From assembly GCA_029204225.1 (NCBI GenBank), contig CM055108.1, positions 9,848,056 through 9,912,055 of the forward strand: a DNA stretch of 64,000 nucleotides, written 5' to 3'. Positions 34,376 to 45,884 of the stretch are shown here, in pieces; within the stretch, counting starts at the first letter, position 1; each line of letters starts with the position of its first letter. The notes beneath the pieces are model-generated. The model was given only the letters and a program-made list of their open reading frames with translations, had not been told where the DNA came from and ran no database searches. The position numbers and the translations under genes are program-made. The stretch is from Diphasiastrum complanatum. Taxonomy: Eukaryota > Streptophyta > Lycopodiopsida > Lycopodiales > Lycopodiaceae.

Positions 34376-34950
34376 TTAGTAGAGGATATCCACGTGGATG
34401 TCAGATTGCAACGTCCACATGGATGTAGCAATCCGACATCTAGATGGTCGTCACATTTCAACATCCAGAAGTGACTTGTCTAGACATGTGCTTGATGTGG
34501 TGCGATAATTTGGGTGACATGGACGTCATAATGTGACACACAATATCAGTGTCGGATTTGGACATCTGTTATAGTTTTCAACAGACGAAAAGGTGCCCAA
34601 AATTGATCGACAAATGTCCTATGGATCACCGATGTCTGTCTGATGTACAAGTATCCCCATCAAATCCAACATATAATTATCTATCAGATTCAAATGTCCT
34701 AAAGCATATTTTAAAAAATAAAAAATCCATAAAAAACATGTTATTTTTGTCCAAAAAGTGAGACTTGAGGACCTTGAATAGAGCTACCACAACCTACATG
34801 CATGAGAGGTTGCACACTACCAAATTACTCTTGATCAACTTGGATTTTGATGAGCTATCAAACACAATTTGGATCTAGGCAACAGCTCTTGATGTTTATG
34901 TTGCGAAATAAATTGATATGTTCCCACTATTTTAAGAAACGTTTAGTCGA
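34376..34950. other. intergenic, no gene
   Basis: Contains several CCACGTGGATG- and CGTCCACATGGATG-like short motifs near 34385-34430. No coding signal. Confidence 0.4.
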
Positions 34951-35390
34951 CCAATTTGTACTTAACACAGAGACGATATACGCACCATCGGCCAGTATCT
35001 GCACGACATGTGTCATGGCACATCAGCATGTTTGAACACATGTTGCGTGACATGTGTTAATTTTTTGTCAGCCGATCTAACATGTGGCCATGCATTGTTT
35101 TTCTTGAAGCCATATTGACACGTGTCCGGCAGACGGTATGGCCCACATGTGGCCATGCATTGTTTCTCTACCAATTTGCGCTCAACACGAAGATGATATA
35201 CACACCACTGGCCAGTATTTGCATGACATGTGTCATGGCACATCAACATGTTTGAACACATGTTGCACGACACATGTTAATTTTTTGTCAGCTGATCTAA
35301 CATGTGGCCATGCATTGTTTTTCTTGAAGCCATACTGACACGTGTCCGGCAGAGGGTATGGCCCACATGTGGCCATGCATTGTTTCTCTT
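34951..35390. repeat. 220-bp tandem duplication
   Basis: Two adjacent 220-bp units (34951-35170, 35171-35390) with the same start CCAATTTG and several substitutions. Each unit itself contains the ACATGTGGCCATGCATTGTT segment twice. Confidence 0.9.
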
Positions 35391-35433
35391 GAAGCCCAAA
35401 TGACACATGTCAACGTGTATAAGAGAGGGTATG

Positions 35434-36272
<839 letters not shown>

Positions 36273-36284
36273 GCTCTGACACCA
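36273..36284 (-). promoter_or_regulatory. primer binding site, minus strand
   Basis: The minus strand reads TGGTGTCAGAGC, a one-base variant of the tRNA-Met site. Confidence 0.6.
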
Positions 36285-37094
36285 CTATTGAAAGTGATCT
36301 CAATCCCAATAAGGGTGCAACGGATATCCATACACGAATTGTTTCGTCCTCTGGTTCCCTTTGTTGAGATTCTCATAGAAACAAACCCAGATGGAATTCG
36401 ATTCTGTCCTCGGGTCTACTGTCCTCTCTGTGACAAGATCTACAATCCTCCAATTAGGTGAGGCCAAAACACTTTTGACCTACATTGAATTTACTTATGC
36501 ATTCGACAAGGTGAAACCAATGTGCGAAAAAAGATTGAAACCAGCTGATTACAAACATACAACTATCAAACAATTAAGCATTCGATCATGTTCAAGACAA
36601 GAAACTCTTCTGCATAAAAACATCTACTACTATGATCAGAGAATTCCTTAAGCGTTGTTGTGACAAACCACACAGCGCATCGACGCGAAAGAAACTCTGT
36701 CTTTTGCGAATCAAAAACTTGTCACGCTTACTAGCAGACTTCTTGAACCTTAGCTTGCTGGCTACATAGTGCTCAGCTTACATTGGTATATATATGGTCA
36801 ATCTACTACGACTACATAATTAATCATCAGGATCTACATGTATGTAGAGAGGAGGACACGATTACTGAGATCAGGAGATTACAAGAATGGCTGATTAGGC
36901 ATGTCCTAATGGTATCTTGTCAATCTCCGGAGGATGGCGTCCTCCTGGTACTTTTGCAATCTCATCTGTCCTTTCACGTGTGAAGATCCACCGCCGTTTA
37001 GGTTTTCATGTCTTTCCTGTGCCTTTGGCTTTGCCATTAGGTCGCCTTGGGTCCACGAATCTTTTATCTTCTTGTTCGTGTTCATGTTTGACTA

Positions 37095-37325
37095 TCATCT
37101 TCGTGTTCGTTTGACTGTGGTCTTCGTGTCTTCGGTCCTCAAAGTTTTTCTGTTCGTGTTCGTGTTCGTGTTTTCGGTCCTCGAAGCTTTTCTGTTCACG
37201 TTCGTCTTCATGTCTTTGGTCCTCAAAGCTTTTCTATTCGAGACCACGCAGCTCCCTTGTTTCTCGTCTGCCTTGAGCTCTAAAGCTATCATCGCTTTGT
37301 GGCCAAAAACTATTTGTTTCTTCAA
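37095..37325 (-). repeat. minisatellite-like repeat coding NRKALRTKD units
   Basis: About three imperfect 50-60-bp repeats (plus strand TTCGGTCCTCAAAGCTTTTC). In one minus frame they encode NRKALRTKDMKTNV, NRKASRTENTNTNT and NRKTLRTEDTKTTV. They lie after the RNase H of the copia remnant and are probably untranslated. Confidence 0.65.
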
Positions 37326-37800
37326 CTTCCTCTCATAGCGTGGTAGCTTTATAACTCCTAGACTCTTCCTCTACCTGTCGAACAAACCTTTGTCTAGGGC
37401 CTTGGTGAAGATGTCCGCCACCATTTGCTTCATGCCAATGAAGTTGGTCTTCAATTCCCTTCTAGTGATCAGGTCCCTTATCAAGTGATACTTGATTGCG
37501 ATGTGTTTCATTCTTGAGTGGAACACAGGATCCTTCATCAGGTGAATTGCAGAAGTATTGTCCATCTGCAGAATCAATGGCTCTTGGTTAGTTTCATTCA
37601 ATCCGTCGAGGAACTGTCTCAGCCATGTGATTTCATTGTCCATCTTCACGGCTGCAACGTATTTTGCTTCACAGGATGATTGAGCTATAATGGTCTGCTT
37701 CTTGTTGATCCAAAGAATTGCTATGCCTGCTGCAATGGTGCACCCTCCTGAGACACTTTTACAGTCGTCCTTGAGAGATGCCTAGCTAGCATCACTGTAA
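37326..37800 (-). pseudogene. copia RNase H, C-terminal part
   Basis: From about 37780 the minus strand reads WINKKQTIIAQSSCEAKYVA with the usual ...SGGCTIA before it, then the open frame 37371-37649: WLRQFLDGL, MDNTSAIHLMKDPVFHSRMK, HIAIKYHLIRD and VADIFTKALDKGLF, the canonical end of copia pol. A stop or frame slip separates the halves. RT is missing: at 37850 an oppositely oriented copia begins. Confidence 0.85.
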
Positions 37801-37864
37801 CACGAAGACTGCATCTTACACACCTCAACACAATGTAATAGTTGAATGAAGAAATCACACACTT

Positions 37865-38341
37865 ATGGAAACTGCAAGGTGTATGATGGCTCATGCGAAA
37901 TCACCAAAACAGTTGTGGGCAGAAGTAGTGGCTACATCAAATTATCTTCAGAATCGTATTCTGAAATCTCGAATACCGAATAAAACTCCTCATGAGATAT
38001 GGTGGAAGACGAAGCCAAATCTAGCACATGTTCGGACATTTGGATGCACAATGTATATGCACATACCAGATAAGTTGAGAAAGAAACTCGATGAAAAGAC
38101 AGAACAAGGTTTTTTGGTAGGATTCGAGTTACATTCGTCATATTATTGTGTCTATGTACCAGGAATTGGCAAGATAAAAGTTCTTCGAGATGTTAAATTT
38201 GATGAGACGAAATACATTGCAGACAGTGATCTAGTCAGCTGTGAAATTCTCAGAAACTATTATGAGCTACCGATCACGACAAAAGTTAAACAAGTAAAAG
38301 ATGAAAGAGAATTACTAGATTCAATGGAAGATCAAGGTTGA
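37865..38341 (+). pseudogene. copia integrase C-terminal part
   Basis: One hundred and fifty-eight codons: METARCMMAHAKSPKQLWAE and YLQNRI, KTPHEIWWKTKPNLAHVRTF, GCTMYMHIPDKLRKKLDEKT, EQGFLVGFELHSSYYCVYV. This is the region after the catalytic Glu, which lies just upstream and is missing. A TGA at 38339-38341 separates it from the linker. Confidence 0.85.
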
Positions 38342-38580
38342 GTACCTGACAGACTCAAATCGCGAGCACGAATTCTAGCAAAAAAGCTCAAATCAAAATC
38401 GAACTCGAAGCCTACAGAATCGAACTTGAAACCACATGTGAGAAGATCTGACAGACAACAAAAACCACCAGAAAGATATGGTTAGGATGTTTTTAATACA
38501 ACCATCAAATTTTGTAGATTCTCTGACGAATCTCAAACATTCGAGGAAGTTGTTGATGGACTAGATAAAGATCACTGACA

Positions 38581-39343
38581 ATGGAGGACGAAACGTCATC
38601 CATGTATAAGAACAGTGTACGGACACTAGCACCTATACATGATGGCAGAAAACCAGTCAAGTGCAAGTGGATCTACAAGATCAAAATAGGTCCTGATGAA
38701 GAGAACATCAGATACAAGGCGAGGTTAGTTGCTAAAGAATTTTCACAGAAGTATGGAATCGACTACATTGATACTTTTTCACCAGTAGTCAAACATACAT
38801 CAATTCATTTGTTATTCGCGTATGCAATGGCTCATGATCTGAAAATCCATATTGCAGATGAGAGAACTGCTTCCTTGCACGCAAAATTGGAAGAAGACTT
38901 ATTCATGGACCAACCACTTGGTTTTGTAAGCCAAGAATATCCTTAAAAAAGAATGTCACATGAATAAAAGCATTTATGGTCTAAAACAAGCAGCCAGACA
39001 ATGGTATAGAAAGAACGATGAAGCACTACGTTCCTTAGACTTCAAACCTCTATTTGCTAAGTCAAATGTCTATATCAAGCATGTCCAAAATGAAATAATC
39101 ATTCTAGTTGTCTATGTTGATGACACACTTATCTTCTCAAGAAGAGAGAAGTTAATATCAGATGTCAAAAGAGACATTTTTGAAATATTTGAGATCACTG
39201 ACCTAGGAGAAGCTAAAATCTATCTAGGCTTGCAGATCGTGAGAGACTTTGAAGGTGGTAAGTTGTATCTTCACCAACAAAAGTACACTCAAAAGATCAT
39301 TGAAGACTTCAACATGCTCAAATGCAAAGGTGTACTTCCATAA
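38581..39343 (+). pseudogene. copia reverse transcriptase with YVDD
   Basis: Frame 38581-38946 holds KCKWIYKIKIG, YKARLVAKEFSQKYGIDYID, TFSPVVKHTSIHLLFAYA and DERTASLHAKLEEDLFMDQP (first catalytic Asp region). A TAA and short gap follow, then 38960-39343 continues with NKSIYGLKQAARQWY, VVYVDDTLIFS (catalytic YVDD) and YLGLQIVRDFEGGKLYLHQQ. A single frame break separates otherwise complete fingers, palm and connection. Confidence 0.85.
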
Positions 39344-39402
39344 TATCTGGAACAATACTTAGCAAGGCAAATTGTCCATAGACTCTCGAGGAAGAGGAAC
39401 AA

Positions 39403-40210
39403 ATGGCCAAAACACCCTATCGTAGGCTGATTGGATCATTGTTATATCTAGCAAGCAACACCATACCTGATATAGCATTTGCAGTATACAGGCTAAGCCA
39501 ATATAATCAAAAGCCAGGATTGTTGCATTGGAAGTTGGCAAGGAGAGTACTACAATATCTCCAGGAAACGAAAGACTATGAATTGTGTTATTTGAAGAAA
39601 GCTGAATTTCACATCGAATCTTACAGTGTCGCAAACTGGGCATCCATGAAAGATGATAGCAAAAGTATTTCAGGAGGTTGTACTCTAGCATCTGACGCAA
39701 CGATACTCTGGATAGGCAAGAAGCAAACAGCAGTAGCTCAATCTTCCTGTGAAGCGGAATATGTAGCAATAGCCAAGATGGCAAACGATTTGGATTAACA
39801 GATTTTTGGAAGGATTTGATGAATCTATTTTTGAACCTTATGTCTTGTTAATGGATAACACTTCAGCAATCTATCTTACGAAAGATCTTGTATTAACCTC
39901 GAAAATAAAGCACATAGCTATCAAGTATCATGTGATTCGGGACAAGAAGAAGATACTGAAGATAGTCGTTATACCCACAGAGGAAATGACAACTGATATC
40001 TTTACGAAGCCACTCAGTAAAGCTTTGTTCGAGAAGCAGCGAAGACGATTGGAGTTAATACAACTGCCCACTTTGAGAGAGAGTTGTAGAACAATTGATC
40101 AGGTAAAGCTTGTGGCTTTCTTATTGAAGCTCAAAAGATTCACAAACAGAATCTTGTCGCAAAATATTTTGTTTCTTGTTCAAACCTCAGATGTTGTGAA
40201 ATTGTCGTAA
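39403..40210 (+). pseudogene. copia RT end and RNase H
   Basis: Frame 39403-39798: PYRRLIGSLLYLASNTIPDI, QYNQKPGLLHWKLARRVLQY, SGGCTLASDATILWIGKKQT and SSCEAEYVA with the RNase H acidic residues. After a TAA and shift, 39806-40210: LLMDNTSAIYLTKDLVLTSK, HIAIKYHVIRDKK and TTDIFTKPLSKALF. The C-terminal part extends beyond the usual end, probably into non-coding sequence. Confidence 0.85.
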
Positions 40211-40440
40211 ACAATTCGCAAAATCTTCAAGACTGTTCTTCAAGCTCACCTGTCGCGAAACTGTCACAAACAGTTCGCAAAATATTCTAGATTCCTTCTT
40301 CAAGCTCAAGAATTGTCATCTGTCGCGAACAATTCTCGAAAGACGAAAATGTTGCGAAGAGACAAGTGTCACGAATAATTCGTGAAACACATAGCTAAGA
40401 CGAAGAGATAAATTGTCGCAAATAATCTGTGAACAAAATT
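40195..40440 (+). repeat. five imperfect TGTCGCGAA...TTCGCGAAA inverted units
   Basis: Units such as TTGTCGTAAACAATTCGCAA, CTGTCACAAACAGTTCGCAA, CTGTCGCGAACAATTCTCGA, TGTCACGAATAATTCGTGAA and TTGTCGCAAATAATCTGTGA recur just downstream of the copia pol end. Most units are partial palindromes. Confidence 0.7.
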
Positions 40441-40478
40441 TATTCGACCCTGGAAACAGAGCATCTATTTGAATATCA

Positions 40479-40832
40479 CATTAGAGGAGTTCTAAATCTA
40501 AAAAAGGCCCTTTGTAAAGATTCTTTTTATATTTTTTTTCAATTTTTTCTTACACATGGACCAATCAAAACACTCAAATTTGAAATCTACGTAACATAAC
40601 TTTTTGAGTCCATATTTTGATTCCACACTAAAAATGGCATAACTTTTTAGTGGTAAGTCCAAATTTAGCAAAGTTTAGTGCATTGGAAATCGCTCAACAA
40701 GGGCTTTCCAATGATATGTTAGATGACATACTTTTGAGCTACGATTAAAAAGTTATGGCATGTCAAAAGTATTAGTGTATAGATCAGATACAGTCTCGAT
40801 TGAAGACACTGATATCCCAAACTCCTCTAATG
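40479..40832. mobile_element. MITE with CATTAGAGGAGTT terminal inverted repeats, copy 1
   Basis: Ends CATTAGAGGAGTT and AACTCCTCTAATG are exact inverted complements of 13 bp. The 354-bp body is AT-rich and non-coding and matches the copy at 51385-51761 closely. No clear target-site duplication was seen. Confidence 0.8.
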
Positions 40833-41039
40833 ACCGTCGTAAATGGTTAGATATCTACTATTATAGCATTAAAAGGCCAAAGGACCTATAAATAAAAGGC
40901 CAAAAGACCTGTCCTATAGCAATATAAATACATGTGCACTACTTGTTATAACTCACTCAATCAAAGACACAACAACTCAAACCTCGGAAGTTTATGGAAG
41001 ACCCTTTCCTACTTTTAAGTAAAATTAAAATGGAAAAGC
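40833..41039. other. no feature recognised
   Basis: AT-rich, with a short repeated AAAAGGCCAAA(A/G)GACCT unit near 40870-40910. Confidence 0.4.
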
Positions 41040-41748
41040 GGGAAAGGTTCGAGATTACATTGAATGAATAAAACGCCTCAAATCTGAGTGTGAACCTGAG
41101 TTGATTAACAAAAATGCCATGATTATGTGGTTTTTGTCAGGTTTACCTAGAAGGATCAGACGTGAGCTGAAACGCCATAATGAGTATGCAATTTTGCAAA
41201 ACGTTATGGATGATGCAATACGAGAGGAGGATGAAGATTCAGATGACGAGCCGAATATTGGTATGTTGCCTTATATAGAAGGGTAGACCACTATGACATC
41301 CACCACTATCGCATCACCAAATATGAACGCTACTGCATAGATGATGCTCAACGAGTTCGAGAAACTGGAGAAGAACCAGCAGAAACAGATGAAAAAGTTG
41401 CAGTCGCAATTTGATGAGAAGATCAAAGCCTTGAAAGATTTCCATGGAAAAGCGAACAAGGAACCTGAGAAGTTTGTTAAGACTTTCTCTACTAGGAAAA
41501 ATGTCTATTGTTTCATTTGTACGGACAATCACACAACAAATGAATGTCCTCAATTGAAAAAATGAATAGAAACTAGTATTTGCCATCTGTGCAATTCACA
41601 TGATCATGAGACTACTTTTTGCCACTTTAATCCGAGGATTATCCAACAACCAGAGGAAGTGTAGCATGATATGTCAGAGCATTTCAAACACTATACTCTG
41701 GATGATGTGGTTATCATGTTACCAAAAGCACATCGTGAACGTGAAGAA
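41040..41748 (+). pseudogene. gypsy gag with two zinc knuckles
   Basis: Gag: ECEPELINKNAMIMWFLSGL and RRELKRHNEYAILQNVMDDA, then an acidic stretch to 41286, a stop, and MMLNEFEKLEKNQQKQMKKL (coiled coil). A CX2CX3HX4C knuckle (CFICTDNHTTNEC) and a canonical CX2CX4HX4C knuckle (CHLCNSHDHETTFC) follow near 41513-41625. The frame then runs into the insertion site of the nested copia derivative, with TAG and frame changes on the way. Confidence 0.75.
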
Positions 41749-42387
41749 AGTGAAGGACGTCAGATCATTCAAGATCCAATCCATGTCCTTGATCTTTGGT
41801 TACAATAAGGAGCAAACCAACAATCTTGCCAATGTAGAAAAATCAGCATCTACATACAAAATGAGATGCAAACTCTAAGAGATACTTATCAAACATGAAC
41901 CAAAATATAAAATATAGTTGTTTTTCGTACAATTATAGTACCCTACTATATTTCACACATGTGGAACCAAAAATAGCCATCAATGATCATTCTACACATA
42001 GAATTGCAACATTATGAGAGTGCACCAATGAGTAGTAGAACCCAAAGAGCACCATGTATAATGATGAAATGAGAGAGAGAAGAGAGAAGATGTGTCTCTA
42101 CACGAGTTACACCCTTTTATAATAGGTCCAAATCCTATTTGGCCACTTGGCTTTCCCTCCAGAATGTAAACCCTATTATTTTTGGGTCTAGATTCAATGT
42201 ACCCAGAGTTCAAATTTAAATCTCTCTCAAACTCGACTACCAACTTTCCCACACTTTCAAAAAGTGTTTACTGAATGTATTTTAAAGTAATATAACTTCA
42301 AAAAGTTTATCTCTAAGTCTAAAATGAGTTTTGGTCTCATATTGACAATTTACCAAAATATGACTAAACTTGTTGAAATCTCTCACA
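41749..42387 (-). repeat. family A LTR (3' LTR of the deleted copia)
   Basis: 639 bp; minus strand begins TGTGAGAGATTTCAACAAG and ends CCTTCACT, where the terminal A is mutated. Includes a CTATTATAAAAGGG-like promoter box and a short CT stretch. Confidence 0.85.
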
Positions 42388-42520
42388 CTCCCTCTTCAAC
42401 ATGCAATTTCTAAAAACTTGATATATCATCTAGCCTCCAATGAGACCTTCCTAATGCACAAAAATTTGGTTAATTTTTCAGTAAACCAAGTGTGAAATCG
42501 GAATTGATCAAGTGTATAAC

Positions 42521-43765
42521 TGTTGTAAAGCTACCTTTACAAGCTTTACTTTCGGCGCCATTGGCGCCAGCTATGTCCCCGGCGCCAGCAGTGCCCCTGC
42601 TGCTCCCGGCGCCAACGGCGCCGGCGCCGCTCCCGGCGCCACTGTGACCAGAATCCAGCCGGCGCCAAGTTCCTATGGCTGAAAATCTTTGATCGGTTCT
42701 AGCGGAGTCCAGAGAGCTCAGATCGATGTGCAATCACCTCACACGATCTAGGCATGATTAAAGGAAGCCTGGGGATCAATAAAATCTAGAGAGAGAAAAT
42801 AACTTTCTAGAAAGAGAAAATCCTAGAGAGAGAAAAACGTGCTTTACCAGCTTAGGTAGAGTGCTTGTTATGAGGGGAGGTGCCGAATCACACCAATACT
42901 ATAGGGGAGTGCGGGTTGCGACTCAGGGCGAGCTCCAACCAAGTCTCAGCCTCCCTTGCTGGAATGTTGTCATGGCTCTCGCCTTGGCATGCTAGCGCCC
43001 CGGAGACTAGGGTCGGTCACACACTTGAAATGTAACCTTCTCAGATTTATCAATAAAGTGGGATTTTCCTCAAACTGACTCTGATTACCTTCTGGGTTTC
43101 AGTGTTCGGTAAAAGCGCCAGTTGTAAGGCCGCTTTCCAAATTTTTAATTTGGCACATAGCTGAGGGTCGTATCCCGGGACGCCAGCGGTATGCCGTCGG
43201 GACCATTCGGTCCGTGGCGCCAGCGGTATGCTGTCGGGACCATTTGGTCCAGGAACTGGTTGTTTCCATATCTGTCGCGGCTTGTGGTTCTGAGTGTTCC
43301 TTGCATGAACGTGAATGGGTTAAGCTCTTGGGGAACGGGCTCTAACCTGTCGGCTGAGTTGGATGGCTTGCTTGGGTGGATGTTACCTGTTTATGGCTGT
43401 CCAGTCTGGCGTGGCGCCAGGTTGGCTTCCAGCGCTCGTGACGAAGCTTTCAGTTGGTTAAGTCTGATGTAAGTCAGACCGCTTGCTTGGAATGGATGTT
43501 ACTCGTTTGTAACGAAGCTTCGAGTTGGTTAAGTTTGATGTATGTCGGGCGGCTTGCTTGGAGGGAAGTCACCCACATCGGGACCCCCGATCTGGCATGG
43601 CGCCAGGTTGGATCTCAATGTTGGTTTTCGGAACTTCATGTTGGTTAAGTCTGATCGTTGTTGGCGAGTTGGCTGCTTGTATGTCAAGTGGGTTTGGATG
43701 GCAAGAGTTGAAGGCTGGGAAGCTAAGTCGTGGTTCCCGGCTCCCTTTGGGATGCCTGCGCTACA
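42521..43765 (+). repeat. 5' LTR of the non-coding element
   Basis: 1245 bp. Positions 42556-42666 contain eight GGCGCC hexamers. Several short frames are identical in the two LTRs and are not genes. Confidence 0.93.
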
Positions 43766-43767
43766 TG

Positions 43768-43780
43768 TGGTATCAGAGCC
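43768..43780 (+). promoter_or_regulatory. primer binding site
   Basis: TGGTATCAGAGCC, two bases after the LTR end (tRNA-Met type). Confidence 0.85.
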
Positions 43781-43856
43781 GACTAGCCGGTCAGCTACGC
43801 AAGTCTCACAGGGATGGCCACGTTTTTGGGATTTGTCAGGACAACCGTTGCGCAAG

Positions 43857-44130
43857 GTGCTGCCCACAGTGTAAGCACGGGTGCGTCCACGGTCGGGGTG
43901 GTCGGCAGAACGGGGGACTTGATGAGTCAAAGTGCTGCCCTCGAGGTGTAAGCACGGTCAGTTCTCGCGGTTCGGGCCTGGCGCTGTCTGCACGTAGGAC
44001 GGATGAGGCAAAGTGCTGCCTAGGTAGGTGAAAGCACGGTCTGTACCTTGTGGGGTGTGGGGCGACATATTCGAACTGTACGGGTTAACCATTGATACAG
44101 AGATGCTGCTCGAATTCGGGTGTAAAGCAC
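43857..44130 (+). repeat. four GTGCTGCC...AAGCACGG hairpin units in the leader
   Basis: Units at 43857-43878, 43932-43955, 44013-44037 and 44103-44130. Each has GTGCT (ATGCT in the last) pairing with AGCAC across a loop of 12-18 bases, followed by GG. Loop sequences differ while stems are kept. Confidence 0.8.
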
Positions 44131-44185
44131 GGGTGGTTAGCTGCCGGTGCGGGATAGCTGCCGATCGTTTAGCTATAAGGGCTAT

Positions 44186-44560
44186 CGACCAAAAAGTTGG
44201 AAAGGGCCATTTCAGAGGAGATCTTCTATGGAGCAGTTGGTCTTCATTTTGGGACGGCCACCTTCGGAACTGAAACTCACTGAGCATGAGCGATATCCAG
44301 AATCTGTGCGGCGGATTTGCAGTTCAAGTACTCGCACGTGAACGACAACGAAATGACTCAATGTTTGCAAAGGATGGATGGCTAGCCTGTTTCTTGGGTT
44401 AGTTTCATTTGCGACAACGCCCACCAGACGCAAGCAGGAAGTCAAAAGTTGGAAAGGGCAATTTCAGGGGAGATCTTCTATAGCAGTTGATCTTCATTTT
44501 GGGACGGCCACCTTCGGAACTGAAACTCACTGAGCATGGGTGATATCCAGTATCAGTTGG
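44186..44560 (+). repeat. internal duplication of about 110 bp
   Basis: A segment beginning AAAGTTGGAAAGGGC and ending CTGAAACTCACTGAGCAT occurs at about 44196-44290 and again at 44446-44540, with a few substitutions. A second diverged pair is visible at about 44940-45060 and 45125-45240. Confidence 0.75.
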
Positions 44561-45870
44561 GTTTTTCCTCAAAGGGGAAAAGACTAGGATCCTCTTCAGA
44601 GATTGGCAACAAGTTGGATCGAGCCATAATCCTAGCAGATGGGAAGCAAAGTGTTGGAAAGGCTTTTTGTCCGAAGAACTCTACTCTAAGTCCGATCAGC
44701 TGATTTATTAAGTGGAGGGGAACTATCACACACACCTCTCTCTTGGGGCAAATTTTGAATGAAAGTTGATCAAAATGGGGGCAAATTCAAGGTGACCTAG
44801 CCATACTCACACGAGGAGACTGGCGAACTTTGGACCTAATAAGTTGACAAGTTTTTGTTGTGGAAAGGAAAGTTTGTTATAGGCTTTCTCTAGACCAGCA
44901 ATGATGAGGAAACATATGAGTACGCTGGCTTGTGTTATGTGTAAGGCAGCTGATCAATGAAGGATCTGTGAAAGTTGAGTCTTGCATGAGAGACTTGGTA
45001 TTTCGAACGGACGCTAAGGGATAGTTCGCGTTGAGATCGGACTAGTGCAAACTCTGGGTGCATGTGTCTGAATCAAAGAGAGCTACTTGAAGCCAAGCTC
45101 GATGTACACTTCTTGTTTTTGAATGTGAGGCAACTGACCAGTGATGGAATTGTGAAAGTCAAGTTTTGCGCGACGGACATGGTGCTTCAAACAAACGCGA
45201 AGAGATAGTTCGGATGCGGATCAAACTGGTGCGACCCTTTGGCTTTTCACGAGGTCAATGGTTACATTTGGGTTGATTCAAAGAGCTACTTCAAGCTAAG
45301 TGAGAGGTGCATTGCGGAGTACTCAATCTTTGCTTACCTTAAAGAGCCAAGATGGAAAAGTATCAAGATCAGGCTGGGACAAGGAGAGAAATCAAGGTGC
45401 AGAAGCAACAAGGCACAGAGTGGACCATAAAGTGGGTAATCAAACGATAAATCCTTCGGCTCAGGGAGCCTTGATACCTATGCGGAACCGAACAAATCTG
45501 GAGCTCAGGGAGCTCAACACAAAGTGCATCAAGGACAAATCAGGAGCTCAAAGGAGTTCCAAAGTCGAAAGTCAGAAGCGACAGGGGCGAACATTTCAAA
45601 GAAAGGCTTCTGTCACCAGTTAATAAGGCTCTCGGGTTTTACGAAAGCGATATCAAATCTACGCTTTTCCCAGACAAAGATATTTGTTTCAAGTTATGTA
45701 ATTTTTCAGTACAAAGAGCTGAGCCTCCGACTTGTGGTGTGCCAGCTTCAATGTTAATAAAAAGTGGCCAGTAAATTGAGTACTGTGCCAAGTAGCATAA
45801 ATGTATAGTCATTTTAATTGGGAGACACCTTTACTTTAATCTGACATCTGATGAGGACATCAGATTTTAT

Positions 45871-45884
45871 AAAGGTGGGGTGGA
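45871..45884 (+). promoter_or_regulatory. polypurine tract
   Basis: AAAGGTGGGGTGGA ends one base before the right LTR starts at 45885. Confidence 0.8.

Larger units (their letters stand above)
36273..37800 (-). mobile_element. copia remnant: RNase H, LTR-like region, primer site
   Basis: On the minus strand RNase H (37800-37326) is followed by a repeat-containing tail and a region ending in TTGAGATCACTTTCAATA, then the primer site at 36284-36273. The LTR's 5' limit could not be set. RNase H followed by LTR followed by primer site is the order expected across a shared LTR of two tandem elements or after recombination. Confidence 0.6.
37850..40210 (+). mobile_element. copia pol, integrase C-terminus to RNase H
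   Basis: Plus-strand run in proper order, interrupted by a few stops and frameshifts: integrase C-terminal part, linker, RT with YVDD, RNase H ending in the IFTKPLSKALF motif. The N-terminal integrase core, protease and gag are absent, and no LTR was identified. It is among the best-preserved pol sequences in the window and is from a different family than the LTR-A copia. Confidence 0.85.

Noticed and set aside
34951-35390. Possible CRISPR-like or centromeric repeat array
   Set aside because: Only two 220-bp units, adjacent without spacers; a plain tandem duplication in plant DNA.
39359-39784. 141-codon minus-strand frame
   Set aside because: Antisense shadow of the copia RT/RNase H frame at 39403-39798.
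43529-43930. Minus-strand 133-codon frame
   Set aside because: Spans the LTR end and primer site of an LTR element; no domain and lies antisense to the element.
43191-44031. Frames of 93-168 codons in and after the LTR of the 42521 element
   Set aside because: Repeated identically in both LTRs, no known domain, overlapping on both strands; GC-rich non-coding LTR sequence.
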